A stretch of 64,000 bases of DNA, taken from contig NZ_JAERMU010000007.1 in the NCBI RefSeq assembly GCF_016756775.1, positions 62,001-126,000 on the forward strand, read 5' to 3'. The translations under genes were made by a program, and so were the position numbers. The stretch's first letter is position 1; each line of letters starts with the position of its first letter. The notes beneath the pieces are model-generated. The model ran no database searches and was not told the origin of the DNA. It worked only from the letters and a program-made list of their open reading frames with translations. This DNA comes from Dryocola clanedunensis subsp. sulfonylureivorans. Lineage in GTDB: Bacteria > Pseudomonadota > Gammaproteobacteria > Enterobacterales > Enterobacteriaceae. Of this stretch, positions 26,056 through 35,493 are shown piece by piece.

Positions 26056-26754
26056 ATGAAAACGATAGGCCTGTTAGGCGGCATGAGCTGGGAGTCCACC
26101 ATTCCCTATTACCGCCTGATTAACGAAGGGATAAAGTCCCGTCTTGGCGGACTGCATTCGGCGAAGATCGTTCTGCACAGCGTCGATTTCCACGAAATTG
26201 AGGCCTGCCAGTCGAGCGGCGAGTGGGATAAAGCCGGTGAGATGCTGGCGGATGCGGCGGTTGGCCTGCAGAAGGCCGGGGCGGAAGGTATCGTGCTGTG
26301 TACTAACACTATGCATAAAGTTGCCGGGCATATCGAATCGCGCTGCGATCTGCCGTTCCTGCATATTGCCGATGCCACCGGGCGGGCAATTGCCGCGCAG
26401 GGTGCAACTCAGGTCGCGCTCCTCGGTACGCGGTACACCATGGAACAGGACTTTTATCGTGGCCGCCTGGAAGCTGAATTTGGCATTACTTCGCTGATCC
26501 CCGATGAGCCACAGCGCCTGCGCATCAACCAGATTATTTTTGACGAGCTGTGCCTTGGTAAAATTACCGCCGAATCTAAACGCTATTATCAGCAGGTTAT
26601 CGCCGAGCTGCAGAAGCAGGGCGCACAGGGCGTTATTTTCGGCTGCACGGAGATTGGCCTGCTGCTGCAACAGGAGGACTGCCCGCTGCCGGTGTTTGAT
26701 ACCGCAGCGATTCATGCGGCAGACGCGGTGAATTTTATGCTTGGCGAGCAATAA
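26056..26754 (+). CDS. ygeA: Broad-specificity amino-acid racemase YgeA
   Basis: PLP-independent aspartate/glutamate-racemase-family enzyme that makes D-amino acids (L-homoserine among its reported substrates), 232 residues (230 in E. coli). The two catalytic cysteines sit in VLCTNTMHK and FGCTEIGLL. The N terminus [20 protein letters not shown] is that of E. coli, which fixes the start; GAAGGGG lies upstream. It is divergent from kdgF and followed by a terminator. Confidence 0.95.
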   Translation: MKTIGLLGGMSWESTIPYYRLINEGIKSRLGGLHSAKIVLHSVDFHEIEACQSSGEWDKAGEMLADAAVGLQKAGAEGIVLCTNTMHKVAGHIESRCDLPFLHIADATGRAIAAQGATQVALLGTRYTMEQDFYRGRLEAEFGITSLIPDEPQRLRINQIIFDELCLGKITAESKRYYQQVIAELQKQGAQGVIFGCTEIGLLLQQEDCPLPVFDTAAIHAADAVNFMLGEQ

Positions 26755-26809
26755 TTTTTTTCTTCAAATTTTCAGCCAGTTAAGCGGTAAAATACCTTAT
26801 CCTCACGCC

Positions 26810-26835
26810 ACGTCGGGTCATCCCCGGCGTTTTTT
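26810..26835 (+). terminator. Terminator of ygeA
   Basis: ACGTCGGG pairs with CCCGGCGT (one T-G pair) around a 5-nt loop and is followed by six T residues. Confidence 0.8.
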
Positions 26836-26900
26836 GTGTTATTAATTTGTTAAGCAGCGCACAAAATTTCAATAAGCTGCACCTCTACATCCTCGCTACC

Positions 26901-26932
26901 AGGCGGTCAGAGTTTTTACTCGCCCGCCTTTT
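26901..26932 (+). promoter_or_regulatory. Hairpin in the leader of the MFS exporter gene
   Basis: AGGCGG and CCGCCT enclose a smaller GAG/CTC stem and are followed by TTTTG, 27 nt before the MFS start codon. It could be an attenuator or the 3' end of a short transcript. No leader peptide was seen. Confidence 0.35.
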
Positions 26933-26959
26933 GTCATTTCTGCAACCGGGAGTTATTCC

Positions 26960-28126
26960 ATGCCTGTTTCCCTACTCGCGCTGGCGATGAGTGCGTTTGC
27001 CATCGGCACGACGGAGTTTGTCATTATGGGCCTGCTGCCCGACGTGGCCGGGGATCTTCATATTTCGATTCCCACTGCGGGCTGGCTGATCAGCGGCTAT
27101 GCCCTGGGCGTGGCGATTGGCGCGCCGATTATGGCCCTGCTGACGGCTCGTCTGCCGCGTAAACTTTCTCTCGTCCTGCTGATGGTGATTTTTATTATTG
27201 GCAACCTGCTGTGTGCCGTGGCGATCTCTTATAACTTCCTGATGCTCGCCCGTATTATCACCGCGCTGTGTCACGGAGCCTTCTTCGGCATTGGTGCCGT
27301 GGTGGCCGCGGGCCTGGTCGCGCCAAACCGCAAGGCCTCCGCCGTGGCGCTGATGTTTACCGGCCTGACGCTTGCCAACGTGCTGGGCGTGCCGATTGGC
27401 ACCTGGTTCGGGCAGATGTACGGCTGGCGGTCAACGTTCTGGGGTGTAGCGGTGATTGGCGTCGTGGCGTTTATCGCGCTTATCGTCAGCCTGCCTTCGC
27501 AGAAGGATGAGGCGCCCGCAGACTTAAAGCGTGAGGTCAGCGCGCTGGCTAACGGCAAGCTGTGGCTCTCGCTGTCGATGACAATTTTCTTTGCGGCGGC
27601 GATGTTCGCGCTGTTCAGCTATATCGCCCCGATGCTGCTCCAGGTCACCGGCATCACCCATAAAGGCGTGAGCTGGACGCTGTTCCTGATAGGTGCGGGC
27701 CTGACGGTGGGCAATATTCTGGGCGGGCGTCTGGCGGACTGGCGCGTCTCCGTAAGCCTGATCCTGAGCTTTACGTTTATCGCTATCTTCTCGCTGCTGT
27801 TCCGCTGGACGAGCCACGGCGCGTGGCTTGCTGAAATCACGCTGTTCCTGTGGGCGATGGCGGCGTTTGCCACCGTTCCCGCTTTGCAAATCAACGTGGT
27901 GCTGCATGGCAAAGATGCGCCGAACCTGGTCTCTACGCTGAATATCGCCGCGTTTAACGTTGGCAATGCGCTGGGGGCATGGGTTGGCGGTACGGTTATC
28001 GATCGCGGTTATGGACTCACCGCCGTACCGGTTGCCGCAGCGGGGCTGGCGGTAATCGGGCTGATTATCTGCCTGATAAACTTCAGCAGCGGCACCGGCC
28101 ATCATCATCCGGCGACCGAGCAATAA
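26960..28126 (+). CDS. MFS transporter, DHA1 family (YdhP/AraJ-like)
   Basis: Inner-membrane drug or metabolite:proton antiporter of 388 residues with twelve predicted helices. Family features include AFAIGTTEFVIMGLLPDVA in TM1 and the motif-A-like loop LTARLPRKLS after TM2. It ends in a His-rich tail (GTGHHHPATEQ). Substrate unknown. It sits between ygeA and lysR, where E. coli carries the arabinose transporter araE; the two are not related beyond the superfamily. CGGGAG precedes the ATG. It is convergent with lysR, with 1 bp between stop codons. Confidence 0.85.
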   Translation: MPVSLLALAMSAFAIGTTEFVIMGLLPDVAGDLHISIPTAGWLISGYALGVAIGAPIMALLTARLPRKLSLVLLMVIFIIGNLLCAVAISYNFLMLARIITALCHGAFFGIGAVVAAGLVAPNRKASAVALMFTGLTLANVLGVPIGTWFGQMYGWRSTFWGVAVIGVVAFIALIVSLPSQKDEAPADLKREVSALANGKLWLSLSMTIFFAAAMFALFSYIAPMLLQVTGITHKGVSWTLFLIGAGLTVGNILGGRLADWRVSVSLILSFTFIAIFSLLFRWTSHGAWLAEITLFLWAMAAFATVPALQINVVLHGKDAPNLVSTLNIAAFNVGNALGAWVGGTVIDRGYGLTAVPVAAAGLAVIGLIICLINFSSGTGHHHPATEQ

Positions 28127-28127
28127 G

Positions 28128-29051
28128 TCAGGCGTCGAGCAGCGCGTTTAGCGGGTCGCTGAAGATATGCATGAAATCATGCATATGCTCGCTAAAGGCG
28201 CTGACCAGCGCGGAGGCAGGGCGGTGCAGCGGGCGGATCAGGCTGACGGTAAAAGGCACCGCTACGCTGAACCGTCTTGCGACCACGCCGCTTGAAGCGT
28301 AGTCCAGAGCGGTAAGCGGGTTAACGACGGAAATTCCCGTGCCCGCCCGCACCATCGCACACACCGATGCCGCACTGTGCGTCTCCACCACCATTCTGCG
28401 TTTGACTTCGTGCTCCTGAAACAGAGAGTCCAGCAGTTGGCGATAGCTGTCCGTTCGCGACAGGCTGATGTAGTTTTCCCCGGCAAAATCCTGCGGCGTG
28501 AGTTCCGCTTTGCGCGCCAGCCGATGCCCGGCGGGCAGCACGCACACTTCGTTTAAGGTCAGCAGCGTCTGGCGCTCCGTGCCGGCAGGTGTGGAACTAT
28601 TCTCCGTGAGTCCCAGATCGTGACGCTGGGCCGACAGCCACTCCTCCAGCAGCGGCGACTCCTGCGGAACAATATTCAGGCTCAGTTCCGGGTAGCGAGC
28701 GAGGAAAGGCTGCACCAGCTGCGGCAGAAAAGACTGGGAGAAAACCGGCAGGCAGGCAATGGACAGTTCGCCCTGACGGAACTCGCGCAGACTTTCCGCC
28801 GCGCTGACGATGCGATCCAGCCCGTACCAGGAGCGCTGAACCTCTTCAAACAGACGCAGCCCCTGAACGGTGGGATGCAGGCGGCCGCGGCTGCGCTCGA
28901 ACAGCTGGAGCCCCGTCAGCTTCTCGAAGCGCGCCAGCTCGCGGCTGACCGTAGGCTGCGAGGTATGCAACAACCCCGCCGCCTCCGTGAGGTTTCCGGC
29001 GGTCATTACCGCGTGAAAGATTTCGATATGGCGAAGCGTGACTGCTGGCAT
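28128..29051 (-). CDS. lysR: LysR, activator of lysA
   Basis: Founding member of the LysR family, a diaminopimelate-responsive activator of lysA, 307 residues (311 in E. coli). N-terminal winged helix (LRHIEIFHAVMTAGNLTEAA and HTSQPTVSRELARFEKLTG) and a periplasmic-binding-like effector domain. The start matches E. coli; a longer frame to 29333 would cross the lysA promoter. It is divergent from lysA with a 156-bp gap that must hold LysR sites. The C-terminal end is shorter and differs from E. coli. Confidence 0.95.
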   Translation of the reverse strand: MPAVTLRHIEIFHAVMTAGNLTEAAGLLHTSQPTVSRELARFEKLTGLQLFERSRGRLHPTVQGLRLFEEVQRSWYGLDRIVSAAESLREFRQGELSIACLPVFSQSFLPQLVQPFLARYPELSLNIVPQESPLLEEWLSAQRHDLGLTENSSTPAGTERQTLLTLNEVCVLPAGHRLARKAELTPQDFAGENYISLSRTDSYRQLLDSLFQEHEVKRRMVVETHSAASVCAMVRAGTGISVVNPLTALDYASSGVVARRFSVAVPFTVSLIRPLHRPASALVSAFSEHMHDFMHIFSDPLNALLDA

Positions 29052-29070
29052 CTGTTCATTCGGCCCGGGC

Positions 29071-29100
29071 GTAGGGTGGGTAAGCGTAGCGTTATCCACC
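29071..29100. repeat. GTAGGGTGGG palindrome, copy 3
   Basis: GTAGGGTGGGTAA - GCGTAGCG - TTATCCACC, stem of nine with one G-T pair. It lies between lysR and lysA, so it may interfere with or form part of their regulatory region. Confidence 0.7.
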
Positions 29101-29207
29101 GAAAGAAAAACCATATCATATATGAATAGACTCGTGCGAAATCGATATTTTTTCTTCACTTCGTCCTGTGGCGTAATGAACAAAATGAATGATGACCGGA
29201 GCTGACC

Positions 29208-30470
29208 ATGCCACGCCCACTCAACAACACAGACACCGCGCTGAATGCGCAGAACTTGCAGGCCCTGCCAGCCGAATTTGGCTGCCCCGTATGGGTTTAT
29301 GATGCGGAAATTATCCGCCAGCAGATCGCGCAACTACGCCAGTTCGATGTTATTCGCTTTGCACAGAAAGCATGTTCCAACATCCATATACTGCGCCTGA
29401 TGCGCGAGCAGGGCGTGAAGGTAGATTCGGTGTCACAGGGTGAGATCCTTCGTGCGCTGGCGGCGGGCTTTAACCCGTCCGAAAATCCAGACGATATCGT
29501 TTTTACCGCCGATATGATCGACGAAGCGACGCTTGCGCTGGTTGCGGAGCACAAAATCCCGGTGAACGCAGGTTCGGTGGATATGCTCCAGCAGCTTGGG
29601 GAAGTGTCTCCAGGCCATCGCGTCTGGCTGCGCGTGAATCCTGGTTTCGGTCATGGCCACAGCCAGAAAACCAATACCGGCGGGGAGAACAGCAAGCACG
29701 GCATCTGGCACGCCGATATGCCGCAGGCGCTGGAAATAGTTAAGCGCTATAACCTGCATCTGGTCGGCATTCATATGCACATTGGCTCCGGTGTGGACTA
29801 CGCCCATCTGGAGCGGGTTTGTGGAGCGATGGTGCAGCAGGTCGTCGACTTCGGTCAGGATCTTGAAGCGATTTCCGCGGGCGGCGGGCTGTCTATCCCT
29901 TACCGCGAAGGCGAAGAAAAGATCGATACCAGCCATTATTTCGGCCTGTGGAGCGCGGCTCGCGACAAAATAGCCCAGCGTCTGGGCCACCCGGTGAAGC
30001 TGGAAATCGAACCGGGGCGCTTCCTGGTCGCGGAATCCGGCGTGCTGGTGGCGCAGGTGCGTTCCGTAAAAGATATGGGATCCCGCCACTTCGTGCTGAT
30101 CGACGCGGGCTTTAACGATCTGATGCGGCCTTCCATGTACGGCAGCTACCACCATATCTCGGCCATTGCGGGGGACGGGCGTGATTTAACGGCGCAGCCT
30201 GCGGTTGAAACCGTGGTCGCCGGGCCGCTATGTGAATCCGGGGACGTCTTTACCCAGCAGGAAGGTGGCAAAGTAGAAACCCGCAGTCTGCCGCCGGTGA
30301 AAGTGGGGGATTATCTGGTGCTGCACGATACCGGCGCGTACGGGGCTTCTATGTCTTCAAACTACAATAGCCGCCCGCTGCTGCCGGAAGTGCTGTTCGA
30401 TAAAGGGAACGCGCGCCTGATTCGCCGCCGCCAGACCGTGCAGGAGCTTATCGATCTGGAACTACTTTGA
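29208..30470 (+). CDS. lysA: Diaminopimelate decarboxylase
   Basis: PLP enzyme converting meso-diaminopimelate to L-lysine, the last biosynthetic step; 420 residues as in E. coli. The PLP lysine lies in RFAQKACSN, the glycine loop in SAGGGLS, the conserved HMHIGSG motif and the CESGD active-site motif of the partner subunit are all present. GGAG precedes the ATG. Expression is expected to need LysR. Its 3' end overlaps the stop codon of the convergent LacI-type gene by 9 nt. Confidence 0.97.
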   Translation: MPRPLNNTDTALNAQNLQALPAEFGCPVWVYDAEIIRQQIAQLRQFDVIRFAQKACSNIHILRLMREQGVKVDSVSQGEILRALAAGFNPSENPDDIVFTADMIDEATLALVAEHKIPVNAGSVDMLQQLGEVSPGHRVWLRVNPGFGHGHSQKTNTGGENSKHGIWHADMPQALEIVKRYNLHLVGIHMHIGSGVDYAHLERVCGAMVQQVVDFGQDLEAISAGGGLSIPYREGEEKIDTSHYFGLWSAARDKIAQRLGHPVKLEIEPGRFLVAESGVLVAQVRSVKDMGSRHFVLIDAGFNDLMRPSMYGSYHHISAIAGDGRDLTAQPAVETVVAGPLCESGDVFTQQEGGKVETRSLPPVKVGDYLVLHDTGAYGASMSSNYNSRPLLPEVLFDKGNARLIRRRQTVQELIDLELL

Positions 30471-31493
30471 GGTTTTGCGCCCGCGCTGAAAGAAGGGGCC
30501 GGGCGCCACGGATTCACGCAGCACCAGCGTACCCACAAACGGCGGGATCGGCTCAAGATCTTCGCCGTTTGCCAGTTTTATCGCCTGGTCGATAGCGGTG
30601 GTAATCATATTGTCGATAGGCAGATAAACGGTGGAGAGCGCGGGCTGCAGCCACTGCGCGCTTGGCGCATCGTCAAAGCCAAACAGCGACATCTCTTCAG
30701 GAATGCGAATGCCCGCCTGGTGCAGCGCTTTCGATGCCCCCAGCGCCATGTCATCGTTACAGGCAAACAGCGCCGTAAAGGTGACGCCGCTTTCCAGCAG
30801 CGCCTGACAAAGCTGATGGCCCACCGTCATCGTAGAGTCGCCGTTTTTTACCCGTTCTTCACTGAAGCGGATACCATGCTTTTGCAGCGCCTTGCGGTAG
30901 CCCATCAGTCGGGCCTGGCCGGTCGGGGTGGAGATTGGCACGGTGATACAGGCGATATCGCGGTGGCCCTGCTGAATTAAATATTCCGTCGCCTGAAACG
31001 CTGCGTCCTGCTGTTCAAAGAAAACACAGCGCTCACGAGCCTGAGTGACATCGCGGTTAATGACCACCAGCGGGACGCGAACTGAGCTCATCAGCGACAT
31101 TAATGCGCGTTCGGACATAAAGCGGGTATAGAGCACGATGGCGTCGCAGTGCCTGTCAACCAGCATCTGCACCGCATCCAGTTCTTTTTGTGGGGTGTCG
31201 TGCCCGTCGGTAACGATAAGCTGTTTACCGTGCAGTTCCGTTTGGCGAGAAGCCTGCTGCAGCAGCCGGCCAAAATAGAAGCCGTCGAAGGTAGATACCA
31301 CCAGACCGACGCTGTTGCTGCTGCGGTTAGCCAGCGAGCGAGCCAGGAAATTGGGGCGATAACCCAGCTCTTCCATTGCCTGAAACACCAGCTTGCGGGT
31401 GCTCTCTTTCACCTGTCCGGTGCCGTTCAACACGCGAGATACCGTTGCTTTTGAAACGCCTGCGCGTAGCGAGACATCCAGCATTGTTACCAT
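30462..31493 (-). CDS. LacI-family transcriptional regulator (AscG-like)
   Basis: Repressor of 343 residues with an N-terminal LacI helix-turn-helix (MLDVSLRAGVSKATVSRVLN) and hinge, then a periplasmic-binding-type sugar domain (about 60-330, with FACNDDMALGA and LFGFDDAPSA). The sequence resembles AscG of E. coli, the repressor of beta-glucoside genes, but is too diverged for a symbol. No sugar transport or catabolic gene is adjacent. It lies between lysA and galR, which are neighbours in E. coli, so it is an insertion or duplication here. CAGGAATGAACAG precedes the start. Confidence 0.88.
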   Translation of the reverse strand: MVTMLDVSLRAGVSKATVSRVLNGTGQVKESTRKLVFQAMEELGYRPNFLARSLANRSSNSVGLVVSTFDGFYFGRLLQQASRQTELHGKQLIVTDGHDTPQKELDAVQMLVDRHCDAIVLYTRFMSERALMSLMSSVRVPLVVINRDVTQARERCVFFEQQDAAFQATEYLIQQGHRDIACITVPISTPTGQARLMGYRKALQKHGIRFSEERVKNGDSTMTVGHQLCQALLESGVTFTALFACNDDMALGASKALHQAGIRIPEEMSLFGFDDAPSAQWLQPALSTVYLPIDNMITTAIDQAIKLANGEDLEPIPPFVGTLVLRESVAPGPFFQRGRKTSK

Positions 31494-31640
31494 CTGTTCA
31501 TTCCTGATTAACACTTCCGTCGCGATGCCGCAGTTCTGGGGGCAGTCTACCACATGAGCCAGACGGTACAGATCCGGCAGGGCACAACACGTGCTGAAAA
31601 TGTCCTACCAGGATCACGCTTTTAAACAATGACTGGTGTG

Positions 31641-32648
31641 CTACTCTCCGGCTGGAGCGATGACCGAATGGCGGCGCACAAGCGTAGGGCTGAACATATG
31701 GGTGGTTTCCGGTATGGGCTGGTTATCTGCCAGTGCCATAGCCAGCTCAGCGGCCTGAGTTGCCATAGTGACAATAGGGTAGCGAACGGTCGTCAAACGC
31801 GGGCGGACGTAGCGTGAAATCAGCACGTCATCAAAGCCAATCAGCGAAATCTCTTTCGGGACATCAATGCCGTTATCGTTAAGCACGCCCATTGCGCCCG
31901 CTGCCATCGAGTCGTTGTAGCAGGCGACGGCGGTAAAGTTTTTCCCCCGGCCCAGCAGCTCGGTCATTGCCTGTTCCCCGCCGCTTTCATCGGGTTCACC
32001 GAAGGTCACCAGACGATCGTTTACCGGCAGGCCATGTTCCTTTAGCGCGTCGTAATACCCTTGCAGGCGATCTTCCGCATCGGAAATCGCGTGGTTGGAG
32101 CACAGATAGCCGATTTTAGTGTGGCCCTGCTGAATGAGGTGGCGGGTGGCAAGCCACGCACCGTAGCGGTCGTCCAGTGCTACGCAGCGCTGCTCAAAGC
32201 CCGGCAGCGTGCGGTTGATAAGTACCATGCCCGGCATCTGCTTCATCAGGGAAATTAAATCTGCATCCGGGATCTTTTTAGCGTGTACGACCAATGCCGC
32301 ACAGCGGTGGCGGATGAGCTGCTCAATGGCCTGACGCTCTTTCTGCTCGTTGTGGTAGCCGTTGCCGATCAATAGAAAATTGCCGGTGTGATAGGCAACC
32401 TGTTCAACGGCTTTTGCCATCGCGCCAAAAAAAGGATCGGAAACATCCCCGACAACCAGACCAATTGTTTCGGTCGTTTGCTGGGCGAGGGCGCGTGCAT
32501 TGGCGTTCGGGTGGTAATTCAGCTCCTCCATCGCGCTATTGACCGCCAGTCGCGAGGCGTCACTGGCTTTTGGGGAGCTGTTAATCACACGGGATACCGT
32601 GGCGACAGAGACTCCTGCCAGTCGTGCTACATCCTTAATTGTCGCCAT
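31641..32648 (-). CDS. galR: Galactose operon repressor GalR
   Basis: LacI-family repressor of galETKM and other galactose genes, inactivated by galactose. 335 residues; E. coli GalR is 343 and the difference is a shorter C-terminal tail. The helix-turn-helix MATIKDVARLAGVSVATVSR is identical to E. coli. The ATG at 32648 is preferred over one three codons earlier because AGGA lies 9 nt upstream. A GalR-type operator lies 18 nt upstream, pointing to autoregulation. Confidence 0.96.
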   Translation of the reverse strand: MATIKDVARLAGVSVATVSRVINSSPKASDASRLAVNSAMEELNYHPNANARALAQQTTETIGLVVGDVSDPFFGAMAKAVEQVAYHTGNFLLIGNGYHNEQKERQAIEQLIRHRCAALVVHAKKIPDADLISLMKQMPGMVLINRTLPGFEQRCVALDDRYGAWLATRHLIQQGHTKIGYLCSNHAISDAEDRLQGYYDALKEHGLPVNDRLVTFGEPDESGGEQAMTELLGRGKNFTAVACYNDSMAAGAMGVLNDNGIDVPKEISLIGFDDVLISRYVRPRLTTVRYPIVTMATQAAELAMALADNQPIPETTHMFSPTLVRRHSVIAPAGE

Positions 32649-32665
32649 AGATCGCATTCCTGTGA

Positions 32666-32681
32666 GGGTAAACGTTTACAC
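32666..32681. promoter_or_regulatory. GalR/GalS operator at galR
   Basis: Minus strand GTGTAAACGTTTACCC matches the consensus GTGNAANCGNTTNCAC at all but one defined position. Confidence 0.85.
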
Positions 32682-32934
32682 AGGCTTAAGTGTTGCGGAA
32701 AAACCTTGTCACTTCAAGGGCGCAACTGGAGCCCGTCTCGCAAAGTGAGGGAAAATATGTCGCCTGTGCAGCCTGAAGTAGCACAAAGGGTCAGTGGATA
32801 ATAAGACGCAGCGGCAGGAGATGGCATGTTGCGGATTTTTAAAAATTTCAGCGCAAATCTTTGCTTACAGTTTGCAGTGCGCTGTTGCGATTTCGACATG
32901 GCGAATGGAGCCTGGTGACTGCTACATTTTAAGT

Positions 32935-33018
32935 CCCAGAGGTATTGATAGGTGATGTCGGCGCATGATGCTGACCACAAGAATTACACCAACCTGCGCG
33001 GATGCGCAGGTTTTTTTT
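32935..33018 (+). ncRNA. omrB: Small RNA OmrB
   Basis: 84 nt. The 5' end CCCAGAGGTATTGATAGGTG is the conserved seed region shared by OmrA and OmrB, which pairs with outer-membrane protein mRNAs. The 3' end is the terminator CCTGCGCGGATGCGCAGG plus eight T. A -10 box TACATT lies 7 nt before the start. OmpR/EnvZ-activated in E. coli. As in E. coli it is the copy next to galR. Confidence 0.94.
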
Positions 33019-33135
33019 CGCCTGATTCAGCCGGTTGTAACAATAAGCGAGATTTTAAACACCTGGTTGCACTTCGGCTCATTCCTTTGCGTTTTCCCAC
33101 TGGTTACCCCAGCCCTCCTGCGCCACAATTCATAT

Positions 33136-33222
33136 CCCAGAGGTATTGATTGGTGAGAATTCTTCGTACGCTTGCGTACAAATCTTCTTGCACCGACCTG
33201 CGCAGATGCGCAGGTTTTTTTT
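33136..33222 (+). ncRNA. omrA: Small RNA OmrA
   Basis: 87 nt. Starts CCCAGAGGTATTGATTGGTG and ends with CCTGCGCAGATGCGCAGG plus eight T. The middle differs from OmrB and carries its own hairpin (GTACGC-TT-GCGTAC). The tandem omrA/omrB pair between aas and galR is conserved from E. coli. A CACAAT -10-like box lies 7 nt upstream. Confidence 0.94.
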
Positions 33223-33342
33223 GCCTTTTTTTCAGGATCGTCCCAGTCCTGCCTCCGCCCTCTCGCTCCTTGAAAGTGACTCGTGTAATCTGCAGCCACT
33301 ACACTTAAGTGTCTGAGCTGATTATCGACAAAGGGAGTTGAT

Positions 33343-35493
33343 ATGGTTTTAGGTTTCTTTCGTTGGTTGTTTCGCGTGCTGTTTCGCGTGCGCCTGTATG
33401 GCGACACTAACGCGCTCAACTTGCCCCGTGTGCTAATTGTTCCCAATCACGTCTCTTTTATCGATGGCATCCTGCTGGCGTTATTTTTACCCATTCGCCC
33501 GGTTTTCGCCGTCTACTCGTCTATTAGCCAGCGCTGGTATATGCGCTGGCTGAAACCCATTATTGATTTTGTCCCCCTCGACCCGACAAAACCTATGTCG
33601 ATAAAATATCTGGTGCGGCTGGTCGAGCAGGGGCGTCCGGTGGTGATTTTCCCGGAAGGACGCATATCCGTTTCCGGATCGTTGATGAAAATCTACGAAG
33701 GGGCGGCGTTTGTGGCGGCTAAAGCGAACGCGACTGTCGTACCCGTACGCATTGAAGGCGCAGAGCTGACTTTCTTTAGCCGCCTCAAGGGGCTGGTTAA
33801 ACAACGTCTTTTCCCGCGGATCAGTTTGCACCTCCTTCCGCCAACGTCTATTGCGATGCCGGATGCGCCACGCGCTCGCGATCGTCGTAAAATCACCGGC
33901 GAGATGCTCCATCAGATTATGATGGAAGCCCGCATGGCTGTGCGCCCGCGTGAAACTCTGTTTGAGGCGCTGCTGTCCGCACAGTACCGCTACGGCGACC
34001 GCAAAAACTGTATCGAAGACATTAACTTCAAGCCTGACACTTATCGCACTTTGCTGACCAAAACGCTGTTCGTTGGCCGTATTCTTGAGAAGTACAGTAC
34101 AGTCGGGGAAACCATCGGCCTGATGCTGCCGAATGCGGGCATCAGCGCGGCGGTGATCTTCGGCGCATCATCTCGCGCACGCATCCCGGCGATGATGAAC
34201 TACACGGCGGGCGTGAAAGGGTTGACCAGCGCCATTACAGCTGCGCAAATCAAAACGATTTTCACTTCCCGCCAGTTCCTCGATAAGGGCAAGCTCTGGC
34301 ACCTGCCCGAGCAGCTCACCCAGGTACGTTGGGTGTTCCTCGAGGATCTGAAAGGTGATGTGACGATCGCGGATAAGCTTTGGATCTTCGCCCATCTGCT
34401 GGTGCCTCACCTTGCGCAGATAAGGCAGAAACCAGAAGATGCAGCGATGGTGCTGTTCACTTCCGGTTCAGAAGGGAATCCAAAAGGCGTGGTGCACAGC
34501 CATAAAAGCCTGCTGGCGAACGTCGAGCAGATCCGCTCAATTGCTGACTTCACCGCTAACGACCGCTTTATGTCGGCGCTGCCGCTGTTCCACTCCTTTG
34601 GCCTGACGGTTGGCCTGTTTACGCCGCTGCTGACCGGTGCGGAAGTGTTCCTCTACCCAAGCCCGCTGCATTACCGCGTAGTGCCGGAACTGGTCTATGA
34701 CCGTAACTGTACGGTGCTGTTTGGCACTTCTACTTTCCTCGGCAACTATGCCCGTTTTGCTAACCCTTATGACTTCTTCCGCCTGCGTTACGTCGTGGCC
34801 GGGGCAGAAAAGCTCCAGGAAAGCACGAAGCAAATCTGGCAGGACAAGTTCGGCCTGCGCATCCTTGAGGGCTACGGAGTCACCGAGTGCGCGCCGGTAG
34901 TGTCGATTAACGTGCCGATGGCGGCGAAGCCAGGCACCGTTGGCCGTATTCTCCCGGCGATGGACGCGCGCCTGATGGCGGTGCCGGGCATCGAGGAGGG
35001 CGGGCGTTTGCAGCTGAAAGGGCCAAACATCATGAACGGCTATCTGCGCGTTGAAAATCCTGGCGTGCTGGAAGTGCCGACCGCAGAAAACGCCCAGGGC
35101 GAAATGGAAAAAGGCTGGTACGACACGGGCGACATCGTCAGGTTTGACGAGCAGGGCTACTGCATTATCCAGGGCCGGGCAAAACGCTTTGCCAAAATTG
35201 CGGGCGAGATGGTGTCGCTGGAGATGGTTGAGCAGCTTGCGCTGGGCGTGTCACCGGACAAAATGCACGCCACAGTGATTAAGAGCGACGCCGCAAAAGG
35301 CGAAGCGCTGGTGATGTATACCACCGACAGCGAGCTAAACCGCGAGAAGCTGCTGCGCTATGCCCGTGAACACGGCGTACCGGAGCTGGCCGTTCCGCGT
35401 GATATCCGCTTTATGAAACAGCTGCCTGTGCTGGGCAGCGGTAAACCTGACTTTGTGACTCTTAAGGCTCAGCTGGAGAGCGAGAATGCATGA
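33343..35493 (+). CDS. aas: Bifunctional acyl-ACP synthetase / lysophosphatidylethanolamine acyltransferase
   Basis: Inner-membrane enzyme that re-acylates lysophosphatidylethanolamine using acyl-ACP made by its own synthetase domain; 716 residues (719 in E. coli). The acyltransferase motif NHVSFID places His36 and Asp41, with FPEGRIS further on. The second half is an AMP-forming ligase with [11 protein letters not shown] and [14 protein letters not shown] precedes the ATG. The last codons overlap lplT by 8 nt. Confidence 0.96.
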   Translation: MVLGFFRWLFRVLFRVRLYGDTNALNLPRVLIVPNHVSFIDGILLALFLPIRPVFAVYSSISQRWYMRWLKPIIDFVPLDPTKPMSIKYLVRLVEQGRPVVIFPEGRISVSGSLMKIYEGAAFVAAKANATVVPVRIEGAELTFFSRLKGLVKQRLFPRISLHLLPPTSIAMPDAPRARDRRKITGEMLHQIMMEARMAVRPRETLFEALLSAQYRYGDRKNCIEDINFKPDTYRTLLTKTLFVGRILEKYSTVGETIGLMLPNAGISAAVIFGASSRARIPAMMNYTAGVKGLTSAITAAQIKTIFTSRQFLDKGKLWHLPEQLTQVRWVFLEDLKGDVTIADKLWIFAHLLVPHLAQIRQKPEDAAMVLFTSGSEGNPKGVVHSHKSLLANVEQIRSIADFTANDRFMSALPLFHSFGLTVGLFTPLLTGAEVFLYPSPLHYRVVPELVYDRNCTVLFGTSTFLGNYARFANPYDFFRLRYVVAGAEKLQESTKQIWQDKFGLRILEGYGVTECAPVVSINVPMAAKPGTVGRILPAMDARLMAVPGIEEGGRLQLKGPNIMNGYLRVENPGVLEVPTAENAQGEMEKGWYDTGDIVRFDEQGYCIIQGRAKRFAKIAGEMVSLEMVEQLALGVSPDKMHATVIKSDAAKGEALVMYTTDSELNREKLLRYAREHGVPELAVPRDIRFMKQLPVLGSGKPDFVTLKAQLESENA

